A stretch of DNA of 64,000 nucleotides from Volvox africanus (lineage: Eukaryota; Chlorophyta; Chlorophyceae; Chlamydomonadales; Volvocaceae), in contig BSDZ01000010.1 in NCBI GenBank assembly GCA_030268105.1, forward strand, positions 4,192,001 to 4,256,000, written 5' to 3'. The notes under the pieces were generated by a model. The model did not search any database. It saw only the letters and a program-made list of their open reading frames with translations, and was not told the origin of the DNA. The position numbers and the translations under genes were made by a program. Each line of letters opens with the position of its first letter. The first letter of the stretch is position 1. This document shows, in pieces, positions 10,431 through 18,967 of this stretch.

Positions 10431-11663
10431 TTTCGGCTGAGGTACAAACGGCGGCATTAGAGGGCAATCCTTCGTGGAATGATTCTCCGCACACCGTAGA
10501 CAAACATTGGCCAATTTCCGACGCTCGAATTCGGAACGATTGCAATTCCATTTTGGCATAAATGTGTCGTCCGTACGAGTACGCTTCGCGTTGGGGTCGG
10601 AACGCTGTGCGGCTGCCGACGACGGCGCACCACCACGCTTCCTGTTCCTAGCTGGGTCCGAGCTCGGACCTGCTCCTACTGTACCACGGACACCCGAGCT
10701 AGCGCCCCCACGCGCCTTGCGTTGCCCATTGCTGCGTCGCGTCGCGGCAGTAGGCGTGGGGCGGGTCGCGCCGAGGTCCTGGTCGAGAGCCACAGCTTCC
10801 CCAAGCGGATCCTGCACTTGCACGGCATTTGCACGAGGGGCAGACTTGACTTCTTCCTCGCCGGCAAGGAGTCGTACCTCCGCGCCCTTAGCAAAAGCGA
10901 CCAACGCGTCATACGACTTGATCTGCGCTCCAACCAAGTCAGTAGCGCACCATTTAGCCAAAATTTTCGTCAGGCCTCGCCTAAACCAAAAGACACGCTC
11001 GGATTCAGTGAGGTCAGCAATGGGAGTCACAAGTGCTTCGAAGCGTGACTGGTACGCAGGTACATTTTCATCCCGACGCATGTGGTAGCTACCGGCTGCC
11101 AAAACCTTACGAGCTTCCACATCGCGTGCCTGAACCTCAGTAGCGAATCGTGCGAGCAAAGCGGCGACCAACTCGTCAAAAGTATAGTTGCCCCGGGCGT
11201 TGGTCCAATTGCGATACCAGTCCTTCGCTGAGCCCTCGAGGGTATTACCAACGAAGAGACAATTGATACCGTCATTATCGCCACCATGAACAGCCTGGAG
11301 ATACTTTTTAGCGTCACGCACGTACGCACGAGTTGCATCGGCTATGCTATGCCCTGGTGTCTTGTCGGTCAGCGAAATATTGAGCCTAGGAACGGGAATC
11401 GACAATCTCATCACCTCAGGGATGTCATCATGCCCTCGAGCTTGAGGTAATGGCAGAACCCTTGGTCCAGCAGTGTTGTCCATATTCGTGTTCACTGCTG
11501 AATGCGGCACAATTAAGTGAGCAGGGGTCTGAAGGAAAAGGGGCTCTTGAGGGGCTCGCACGCCCACAGTCTCAAGGCCTCTATCCGGTGCTCTAGCAGC
11601 CACAACAAAATCGGGTTGGCTAGCTAGGCTAGTGTGCGGCGTATCGTCGTGTTCCGAGGACAT
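10428..11663 (-). CDS. gypsy-1 Gag
   Basis: 411 residues from ATG at 11663 (MSSEHDDTPHTSLASQPD). The middle is a retrotransposon gag/capsid-like region with SIADATRAYVRDAKKYLQAV, NTLEGSAKDWYRNW and FDELVAALLARF. A basic, low-complexity linker follows. The C-terminus has a zinc knuckle of unusual spacing, CLRCAENHSTKDC (C-x2-C-x3-H-x4-C), and a second cysteine-containing stretch (WNCNRSEFERRKLAN) just before it. Gag should form the virus-like particle and bind element RNA. An extra upstream exon is possible: ATG at 12062 (MASSSDEPRG) and a leucine-rich frame at 11629-11883. That is not shown. Confidence 0.93.
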   Translation of the reverse strand: MSSEHDDTPHTSLASQPDFVVAARAPDRGLETVGVRAPQEPLFLQTPAHLIVPHSAVNTNMDNTAGPRVLPLPQARGHDDIPEVMRLSIPVPRLNISLTDKTPGHSIADATRAYVRDAKKYLQAVHGGDNDGINCLFVGNTLEGSAKDWYRNWTNARGNYTFDELVAALLARFATEVQARDVEARKVLAAGSYHMRRDENVPAYQSRFEALVTPIADLTESERVFWFRRGLTKILAKWCATDLVGAQIKSYDALVAFAKGAEVRLLAGEEEVKSAPRANAVQVQDPLGEAVALDQDLGATRPTPTAATRRSNGQRKARGGASSGVRGTVGAGPSSDPARNRKRGGAPSSAAAQRSDPNAKRTRTDDTFMPKWNCNRSEFERRKLANVCLRCAENHSTKDCPLMPPFVPQPK

Positions 11664-12062
11664 GAAGCACGAAACGATACCCTAGGTTTGCGTAATAGAA
11701 GCCGACTTCTATAGCAAAGGCAAGAGTACAAAGCGATTCGGTGAGCCTACCGACAGTACTCTTGAGAAGATTCAGCAAACTCAGCAAGTAATTGCCCAGC
11801 TGAGTCCTGATCTCCGTGGTTTGGGCAATGAGAGTCGCCAACTGGTCCGGACGAACGCCGGTCTCAGTCGCCGCGGCAAGCAATGCCGGTGCACTGAGAT
11901 TACCTGCGACTCAGAGCGTACACTTACACAACAAGTGCAGCAATCTAAGCAAAAGCAATTAAACAATTACAAACCGGAAGCGGCGGCGTCCAAAACGGCG
12001 CGGCCTAAGTCTTCGGCAAAAGTATCTAGCGGTCCTCGTGGTTCGTCGCTGGAACTCGCCAT
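11629..12062 (-). other. gypsy-1 leader with possible spliced upstream coding exons
   Basis: Between the primer site and gag, an ATG at 12062 opens about 30 codons. They could join over a short GT-AG intron to a leucine-rich frame with TLIAQTTEIRTQLGNYLLSLLNLL. The same arrangement is kept in the old copy at 3148-3581. The frame closes just after the gag ATG in another phase, so it may be a small leader protein or an alternative N-terminus. Confidence 0.35.
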
Positions 12063-12110
12063 AGAAAGAACCTACTTCCGATTAGACAAAGAGAGACAGT
12101 TAGGCAACGA

Positions 12111-12126
12111 ACCTGTCTCGATACCA
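12111..12126 (-). other. Primer-binding site of the young gypsy-1
   Basis: Minus strand TGGTATCGAGACAGGT, three bases from the LTR end. It is identical to the site at 3084-3099 and tRNA-Met-like. Confidence 0.6.
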
Positions 12127-12129
12127 AAT

Positions 12130-12953
12130 TGTTGTACCTCTCGTTCGCGTTTGCTCATGAGTATCTGCACGTCTGGAGACTATCGACACCGATGCGCGAG
12201 CACTTGCAAGTACAGCAAGGCAAGCGAGAGCAAACAGAGACAGCGGAAGACTTCAAGACGAAGAGAGATATAACTTACAGTTTTACGGATCAGAACGATG
12301 CAATGGACGAAATCGCCGTCAGCGCCGGAAGCAAGCAATCATCACGCGGCGGTGATTAGCGAAGTTCAGGCTTAGCTCGGGCTAAGTAGAATAGTGTATA
12401 GAAATAGTAATTTAGAACACACGAGTGTTCTCCGGCATCGGATGTCTTGTCTAGCTTAGCCGTCCTCGCATCTGTTATACTCGCAGCATCGCAGTGCCGT
12501 ACGATTCACATTAGGAGGCCGATCCTAGATGTGACAACCCTACTGCGTCTAGGCGATGTCTACGCATAACAACGTATAAGCCTTTCCGGCATTCGCATGA
12601 TGCAAGGGTCCGGATAACGATATCCGGTTGCAGGGCATGTATCGCGACGAGTGCGGCGCTCTCAACGTGTGCTTAAATGAAGTAATATTATATCAGATAA
12701 TATTACTTATCGTTTCGTAGCACGAGCATAATGCGCACTTCAATGATTCGGTCATCCATGCATGCTAGGCGGATTTGCCATGATGCGATGTCGCGATGGA
12801 TAATGACAACATGCCAAATGCATATATAAATGTATACGAATACATTTATATAATGCAGATTCATTAATATGTAATGCGTTCATCACAAAAGCACTTCGCC
12901 TCGTAGGATCGCGTCGACCTACGCGTCGGCGGAAAATGAACCGTAGCACAACA
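12130..12953 (-). repeat. 5' LTR of the young gypsy-1
   Basis: 824 bp on the minus strand, TGTTGTGCTACGG...GGTACAACA. The second GCCGT target duplication follows at 12954-12958. Confidence 0.96.
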
Positions 12954-12958
12954 GCCGT

Positions 12959-15101
12959 GGTTCGCGATTGACCCGCGCCTCAGAACCTCACGGAGCTGCG
13001 TAAGTTCCTTGGCTTGACCAATTATTTCCGAAAGTTCATTGAAAAATATTCCATCATTGCGGCCCCGCTTACTAACTTAACTCGCAAAGGCGTTTTCGTT
13101 TCGCTCGAGTCGTGGACGTCGCAATGCCAGCGGGCATTCGAAGAGCTCAAACGAATCGTTGCCGAAGATGTCACCCTTGCATTCCCTGATTACTCGTTGC
13201 CATTTCGTGTTGAGGTAGTGTCTGATGCCTCAATATTCGGAAGCGGCGCTGTATTGTTACAGGAAGGGCGACCGATCGCCTTCACGAGTAAGAAGTTTTC
13301 TGGTGCGGAGATTCGCTACACCACCGGGGAACAGGAGCTTCTGGCCGTGCTGCATGCTTTAAAGGAATGGCGCTGTTACCTCGAGGGACGCCCGTTTACT
13401 TTAAAGACTGACCATAAGCCCCTAACGTTTTTGCAAAGCGTTCCGACGTTGAACCGCCGTCAGGCTAGATGGATGGAATATCTAGCTAGGTTCGACTGCA
13501 CCTGGGAGTACATTTCTGGTAAATTGAATATTGCCGATGCTCTCAGTCGACATCCGTCACTACACACTGCAATTTTGGCAGCGCCCGTCGTGCGGCCGCG
13601 TAGAGAGGAGGTACCGATCGCGACGGACCTCGCGGAGCGGTTGAAGGTTGCCTACAACGCAGACGCCTGGTTCGCGGACCCGGCTAATGTAGAAAACCTT
13701 CGCAAGCAGAATGGCCTTTGGCTACGGACGGAGGGTGCAGCTACGCAAATCGTCGTTCCGAACGACGACGCGCTACGCTACGACATCCTTGCGCGGTTCC
13801 ACGAGGACCCGTTAGCAGGACACCCTGGTAGCAAGCGATTGATCGACTTGGTGCAACGTTCCTTTTGGTGGCCTCGTTTGGCTAAGGATGCGGCGAACTT
13901 CGTACAGACATGCAGTCTGTGCCAGCGCAATAAGGCTTTGTCCGGTAAGGGCCATGGGTTGTTGCAACCGTTGCCTGTCCCGGATGCACCTTGGGAAAGT
14001 GTTTCCATGGACTTCGTAGTCGCGCTGCCCAAAACTGAGGGGGGATACGATGCGGTGTTCGTAATGGTCGATCGTCTGACTAAGATGGTTCACCTAGCAC
14101 CATGCACATCATCCTGCACGGCTGAGCAAACTGCACGTTTGTTTTTCGACAATGTGGTTCGGTTACACGGGGTTCCCAAAAATGTGATTTCGGACCGCGG
14201 TGGGCAGTTCACGTCTAAGTTTTGGGAAGCGCTCTGCAAACTAGTTGGCATGCGCGTCAACCTGAGCACGGCGTATCACCCGCAGACTGATGGTCAAACC
14301 GAACGCACAAATCGCACGTTGGGTGATATGTTGCGCAATTATGCTGGTCGCACACCACTTGTTTGGGATACGTATTTGACTGCGGCAGAATTCGCGCTTA
14401 ACAACGCTGTGAACCGCTCAACAGGCAAAAGTCCGTTCTTTCTCAACTATGGATTTCATCCCGCGCTACCCGTGTGGCGTGAGTTGGAAGTGAACGTGCC
14501 TGCTGCTAAACTTTTTGCCAAGTCTTTTATGTCCCAAATCACAGACGTGAAGTCATGTTTGGACGCGGCGCAGCAACGAACGACGGAATATTACAACAAA
14601 TCCAAGCAGGATGTGACGTTTTCGGAAGGGCAACTCGTGTTGCTAAGCACCAAGAACTTGCATTCCTTGGCCGACGGATCCCGAAAACTCTTACCTCGCT
14701 GGATTGGTCCGTATCCTGTCGTGCGCATGGTTGGGAATGTGGCTGTGGAGCTTGCATTGCCCGCTGATATGACCATTCACCCCACGTTTCACGTATCACT
14801 TGTTCGTCCGTATCATGGTACGGAACCCGTCCCTGAGCCTGCTAACGCCCCCGCAGCGATTGAACCAGTTCCCGAGACCTGGATCGCTGGTAAACAGAAG
14901 TTTTACGATGTGGAGCGGGTGTTAGATTATCGCGCGCGTCGTGTGGGCCGACACCGACGTAAGCGGACAGTACACGAGTACTTGGTTAAGTGGACAGGGT
15001 ATACCAACGAGCACAACTCATGGGAACCGGCACGCAACTTCTCACAGGACATGAAGCCCCTGCTCGAAGAAGCCCGCAAACGTGCCACGCAAGCCCAATG
15101 A
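12959..15101 (+). pseudogene. Old gypsy-1 pol, 3' part (RNase H, integrase, chromodomain)
   Basis: Continues the frame broken at 5482. VVRD is followed by TGA at 12969-12971 where the young copy has TGG (RDWPAPQN), then about 709 open codons to TGA at 15099. RNase H ([13 protein letters not shown]), integrase with [25 protein letters not shown] and GQTERTN, and chromodomain [20 protein letters not shown] are all present. It is about as well preserved as the young copy, so only the few lesions noted make this element defective. Confidence 0.93.
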
Positions 15102-15160
15102 CCCCTGCAGTCGATGCTATATGATGCAGCGAGGACGCTGCATAGGGGAGGGGGGATAAT

Positions 15161-15984
15161 TGTTGTGCTACGGTTAGTTTCCCGCCGACGCGTAGGTCGA
15201 TGTGATCCTACAAGGCGAAGTGCTATTGTGATGAACACATTGCATATGAATGAATCTGCATGATATAAATGTATTCCTGTACATTTATATATGCATTTGG
15301 CATGTTGTCATTATCCATCGCGACATCGCATCATGGCAAATCCGCCTAGCATGCATGAAAGCCCGAAGCATTGAAGTGCGCATGATGCTCGTGCTACGAA
15401 ACGATAAGTAATATTATCTGATATAATATTACTTCATTACAGCACACGTTGAGAGCGCCGCACTCGTCACGACACATGCCCTGCAACCGGATATCGTTAT
15501 CCAGACCCTTGCATCATGCGAATGCCGGAAAGGCTTATACGTTGTTATGCGTAGACATCGCCTATACGCAGTAGGATTGTCACATCTAGGATCGGCCTCC
15601 TAATGTGAATCGTACGGCATTGCCATACTGCGAGTATAACAGATGCGAGGACGGCTAAGCAAGACAAGACATTCGATACCGGAGAACACTCATGTGTTCT
15701 ATATTACTATTGCTATACGCTATTCTACTTAGCCCGAGCTAAGCCTGAACTTCGCTAATCACCGCCGCGTGATGATTGCTTGCTTCCGGCGCTGACGGCG
15801 ATTTCGTCCATTGCATCGTTCCAATCTGTAAGACTGTAAGTTATATCTCTCTTCGTCTTGAAGTCTTCCGCTGTCTCTGTTTGCTCTCGCTTGCCTTGCT
15901 GTACTTGCAAGTGCTCGCGCATCGGTGTCGAAAGTCTCCAGACGTGCAGATACTTATGAGCAAACGCGAACGAGAGGTACAACA
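15161..15984 (+). repeat. gypsy-1 3' LTR of the old element
   Basis: 824 bp after the polypurine tract (15145-15160), TGTTGTGCTACGG...GAGGTACAACA. It differs from the 5' LTR at 2257-3080 at roughly 30 positions by eye. It abuts a copia relic at 15985. Confidence 0.93.
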
Positions 15985-17217
15985 GATGCCACAGCGCTGC
16001 CTTCGAGCCTTCTGACCCGACCGCCGCACATGAGCGGCCTTTCTTGGCTAAACGCCCTGCTGTGTGATGGCGAACAACATAGAGGCGTCCCACTTTGTCT
16101 GCGCGTAGGATTGTCCTCCCCTTTGCGTGCACGAGTGCTTTGTTGTGGCCCAGCTGGATGGTGGCGCCATGCTCATCAAAGATCCCTGCTGAGATCAACT
16201 TCACTGTTGCCTTGGGCACCACATAGACGTTCTTGAGCTCAATTTGCAGCCCCTTGACGGTGTTACTCCACATGGTGTAACGGCCCACGTGGGTCGGCTT
16301 ATACTTGGAGCCATCGTAGCCAACCACCGTGAACATTTCTTCTGGCTGCACAGCTCTCACGTCCTCCAGCTCTGTCGCATCGTAGGTGATATGCCATTCT
16401 GACGCTGAGTCCAGGTGCCAGGCGTTCGACCGCGACTCGTTTCCAACTGCATACGCCATTTTTGTGGGCTCCCTGCGCTGAAGGTTGCCCCCGCCGCGTC
16501 CATAATTTTGTTGTTGGTCTGCCAGGCGCTTCTTGCATCGATAAAATGCCCTGGCTTGCCGCAGTAATGACAGATAGCGTTTGACTTGCTCCTCTGCTTA
16601 CTTTGTTGATAACGGCCTGTAGAGCTTGCGTTGCCACCACTTTGGTGTGTGATGTATGCGGATGATGACTCCCTGTTGTCAGCGTCCGGTATCACATACG
16701 CCATGAGTCGCGCGACCACTTGCGAGAAGTCCAGCTCTCCTTCACGCATTGTCAGGGCTGTTGTTGCCACATGATACTTGCTCGGAAGTCCTTTGATGAC
16801 AATTGTAGAGAGCTCCGTGTCTGCGACTGCGTGTCCCACATCCAGCAAGTCCGACTGTAGCTGTCGCGCGCGGCTGATATAAATTAGCAGCTCCTCTCCA
16901 TTAGCCATTTTAAAATCACTTAGCTCCTGTCGTAGTGCTACCTTTCTCGTGTTGCAGGTTGATGCAAACGTAGCCACCAAAGCGTCCCAGGCGGCCTTCG
17001 CATTTGCCGCCCGAACAATTGTTTGGAGGTGATGGTTCTTTACATTCTTGGCCATCACACTCTTGACCTTGTCGGAGATGATGACATCCGCCTCTGCAAT
17101 TGGTGCTTGTAGCAGGGCACAACTGTATCCAAGCTCCGCGCACAACAATTGGAATCGTAGTTTCCAAGTTGAGTAGTTGTGTAGGTCCAGCGGCTCGTCC
17201 AGCCTATCCTTTCCCAT
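15985..17217 (-). pseudogene. copia-A gag-protease pseudogene
   Basis: The start MGKDRLDEPLDLHNYSTWKL at 17217 is the typical opening of a copia gag (UBN2-like), also found in copia-B (MGKDRLSDPLGLSNYATW). The body runs to a zinc knuckle beginning CHYCGKPGHF. A small deletion near 16537 shifts the frame just before the last cysteine. In the new frame CKKRLADQQQNYGRGGG leads into a protease with NAWHLDSASEWHITYD (DSA instead of the usual DSG) and ends in ALWH of the pre-integrase domain, cut by the gypsy-1 LTR. Confidence 0.85.
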
Positions 17218-17291
17218 TGTGAAGACCTATAAACGCGAAGATCAACACTAGAATGGGCAAAAGATGTCAGGCTCCGCGGTCAACGATGACC

Positions 17292-17304
17292 GGGGCTCAT
17301 AACC
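17292..17304 (-). other. Candidate primer-binding site of copia-A
   Basis: Minus strand GGTTATGAGCCCC. It resembles the anticodon-region primer used by copia-type elements (complementary to an initiator-Met half tRNA with CAU-AACC) and lies three bases after a CA-ending LTR candidate. Confidence 0.45.
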
Positions 17305-17307
17305 TAT

Positions 17308-17629
17308 TGAGACGTAGACTATCAGACATAAGGAAGCCTGACGTAATTACGAGAAATGAGAGTTACATATTGTCTGATAGTAAGGAGTCCGAATAGTTCG
17401 TTCTGGAGTTGGCACATATACTTGTGCGTATAGCACTACAAACAGTACGAACGCGGGTTGATAGTAAGGAGTCCGAATAGTTCGTTCTGGAGTCGGCACA
17501 TATACTTGTGCGTATAGCACTACAAACAGTACGAACGCGGGTTGATAGCTTACCGCCGAGTACAGCTACAACAGCGGGATTGTTGCTAGTATGGATCGCT
17601 ATATCCAACTGATATACCATTTTATAACA
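17308..17629 (-). repeat. Probable copia-A 5' LTR
   Basis: About 322 bp on the minus strand, from TGTTATAAAATGG to ...GTCTCA. The outer end is fixed by the interruption of gypsy-2 pol at 17630. The inner end is inferred from the primer site. It contains an 84-bp duplication. Confidence 0.55.
17376..17543. repeat. 84-bp tandem duplication inside the copia LTR
   Basis: Two consecutive 84-bp copies (17376-17459 and 17460-17543), each starting GATAGTAAGGAGTCCGAATAG. They differ at one site seen by eye (GTTGG versus GTCGG). The first five bases recur at 17544. Confidence 0.9.
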
Positions 17630-18967
17630 GTGTCCGACTCGAATCGGAGAACACATTGCATACCTTCGAGCAGGGACGTAGCTCTGCGTTGACGATAAGA
17701 GGGAATTAGTATGCAAGCTGCAGTGTCCGGATCTCGACGGAAATGCCTCTTATACCTGGTGAGTTGCTCACACAACGGAAAGATGAAGGGATAAACAAAG
17801 TAACGTGGCTGAATAAATCGAGGGAAGAAAGAGGACAGCGCGGTGCAAATAAATTACACAGCGAGTCAAAATAATTTAGTCCCGTGCGTCCGTCAAGCAA
17901 AAAACGTTGCCCGATAGCCCGCTCGATTTGTCCAAAAACGGAAGGTAAAAGAGCCTTCATAGCCGGACGCAACAACGGCCAGCGGCCACGTACACTTCCT
18001 TCAGTCCCGGGAGGAGTCCCTTCCTCCGCATCCCGGGCAACTTCCTAAGTCGTCTTAGGCACAAAAGGCGGTAACAGAGGACATTCACGAGTAGGGTGCT
18101 CTCCCGCACACCTCAGGCAAAGATTAGCAAACTTGCGATGGTCAAACTCCGAATGTCGGCACTTGCACTTCTGCATATATGGATCCTCTGTCCGGGGCTT
18201 TTTAATACTAGGAGCAGCGTTCTGCATTGCAGCTACAGTCGGTGTGCTCCTCCTTCGTTTCCCTTTTACATGGCCCGAGCTTGGCCCAGCTCCTGCGGAC
18301 CCACGGTTACTTGGGCTTTGGCGTCCGCGAGCGTCATACCGTCTTTCCTTTCGATCGGTTGTCGCGGCCACCACAGGGCGTTGGTGATCAGGACCCTGGT
18401 CCTTTGGTGTCGACTCCGAAGGTAGTTCCTGCACTCGCTATGCGAGAATTAAGTTGTTTAGCGTCTTTACCAGCCAAATTCCGAACCTCCGCACCTCTAG
18501 CAAAAGTTACTAAGGCATCGTAAGACTGGAACGGAACTCCATTGGCGGTCAGTGGCGCACCTGTTGCGATTATGTGGGATTTCACGTCAATTGTAATACA
18601 GTTTGGTAACGGTTGTGTAATCGCTCTTACTTAGGTGCGAGTAACTGCGATGTAAGTTAGATATCGGGACGAGTGCTGTACAGATATTATCGCGAGTATA
18701 TTGTTTATGTGCACTCTGCTCTAATTAGTCTTGCGCGTTACTAACGTTGATACTATAATTATTTATGCCAAATATACACGGTTCCTGTGTCAATACATTG
18801 TAATCTATCCACGTTTCGCATCGGTTGCTCTTATCTTTGTAAGAGCACCATCATGCAAGGGATTCAGTAAGACCACGATGAAACCAAAAGATGCGATCCT
18901 CCTCAGGGAAATTAACGATAGGAGTTATCAGTGCCTCAAAACGCTACTGATAAGCAGGAACGGTCTC
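17630..18967 (-). pseudogene. gypsy-2 gag-pol relic, copy B
   Basis: Minus-strand piece covering the end of gag and the start of pol. Gag pieces include SYDALVTFARGAEVRNLAGKD and the zinc knuckle CLRCAGEHPTREC, ending PFVPKTT-UAG at 18045. Pol continues in frame to RGRWPLLRPAMKALLPSVFG and the methyltransferase-like domain (GRTGLNYFDSLCNLFAPRC). A 4-base deletion breaks the frame after IPSSF (near 17775). A 282-bp insertion (18562-18843) splits gag. The relic is cut by the copia-A LTR on the left and joins copia-B on the right. Confidence 0.85.
18562..18843. mobile_element. 282-bp insertion with 5-bp target duplication
   Basis: It splits gypsy-2 gag between GCACC at 18557-18561 and GCACC at 18844-18848. 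Removing it and one GCACC restores the sequence seen at 61321-61360. It starts TGTTGCGATT and ends CTTTGTAAGA, with no coding frame. A solo LTR is the simplest idea, but the end is not CA and no matching LTR is in the window. Confidence 0.7.

Larger units (their letters stand above)
5483..12953 (-). mobile_element. Young, structurally complete gypsy-1 chromovirus
   Basis: 7471 bp on the minus strand, with LTRs of 824 bp at both ends (5483-6306 and 12130-12953). By eye the LTRs differ at one position (T near 6277, C in the other), so insertion is recent. Perfect 5-bp target duplications GCCGT flank it. It has a primer-binding site, gag, pol with every expected domain, a stem-loop and a polypurine tract, and both long frames are open. 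It interrupts an older copy of the same family. Confidence 0.97.
2257..15984 (+). mobile_element. Old gypsy-1 LTR retrotransposon, interrupted by a younger copy
   Basis: The element has an 824-bp LTR at each end (2257-3080 and 15161-15984), both TGTTGT...ACAACA. By eye the two LTRs differ at a few percent of sites. The internal region is in two blocks, 3081-5482 and 12959-15160, separated by a minus-strand insertion of the same family. The bases next to the LTRs do not form a target duplication (GTTAT on the left, GATGC on the right). The left neighbour is a gypsy-2 relic and the right neighbour a copia relic, so this may be a recombinant of two insertions. Confidence 0.9.
15985..17629 (-). 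mobile_element. Ty1/copia relic, copy A (5' part)
   Basis: Minus-strand copia fragment with a probable LTR (17308-17629), primer site, gag, protease and the start of the GAG-pre-integrase domain. It ends at 15985 after SKAALWH, where the gypsy-1 LTR begins. Integrase and RT are absent. On the right it interrupts a gypsy-2 pol sequence at 17630. Confidence 0.85.

Noticed and set aside
6366..11663. Many open frames antisense to gypsy pol and gag, some over 150 residues
   Set aside because: They mirror constrained coding sequence, repeat in every copy at the same place, and show no domain of their own.
17376..17543. CRISPR-like direct repeat
   Set aside because: Only two adjacent copies without spacers; it is a simple tandem duplication.
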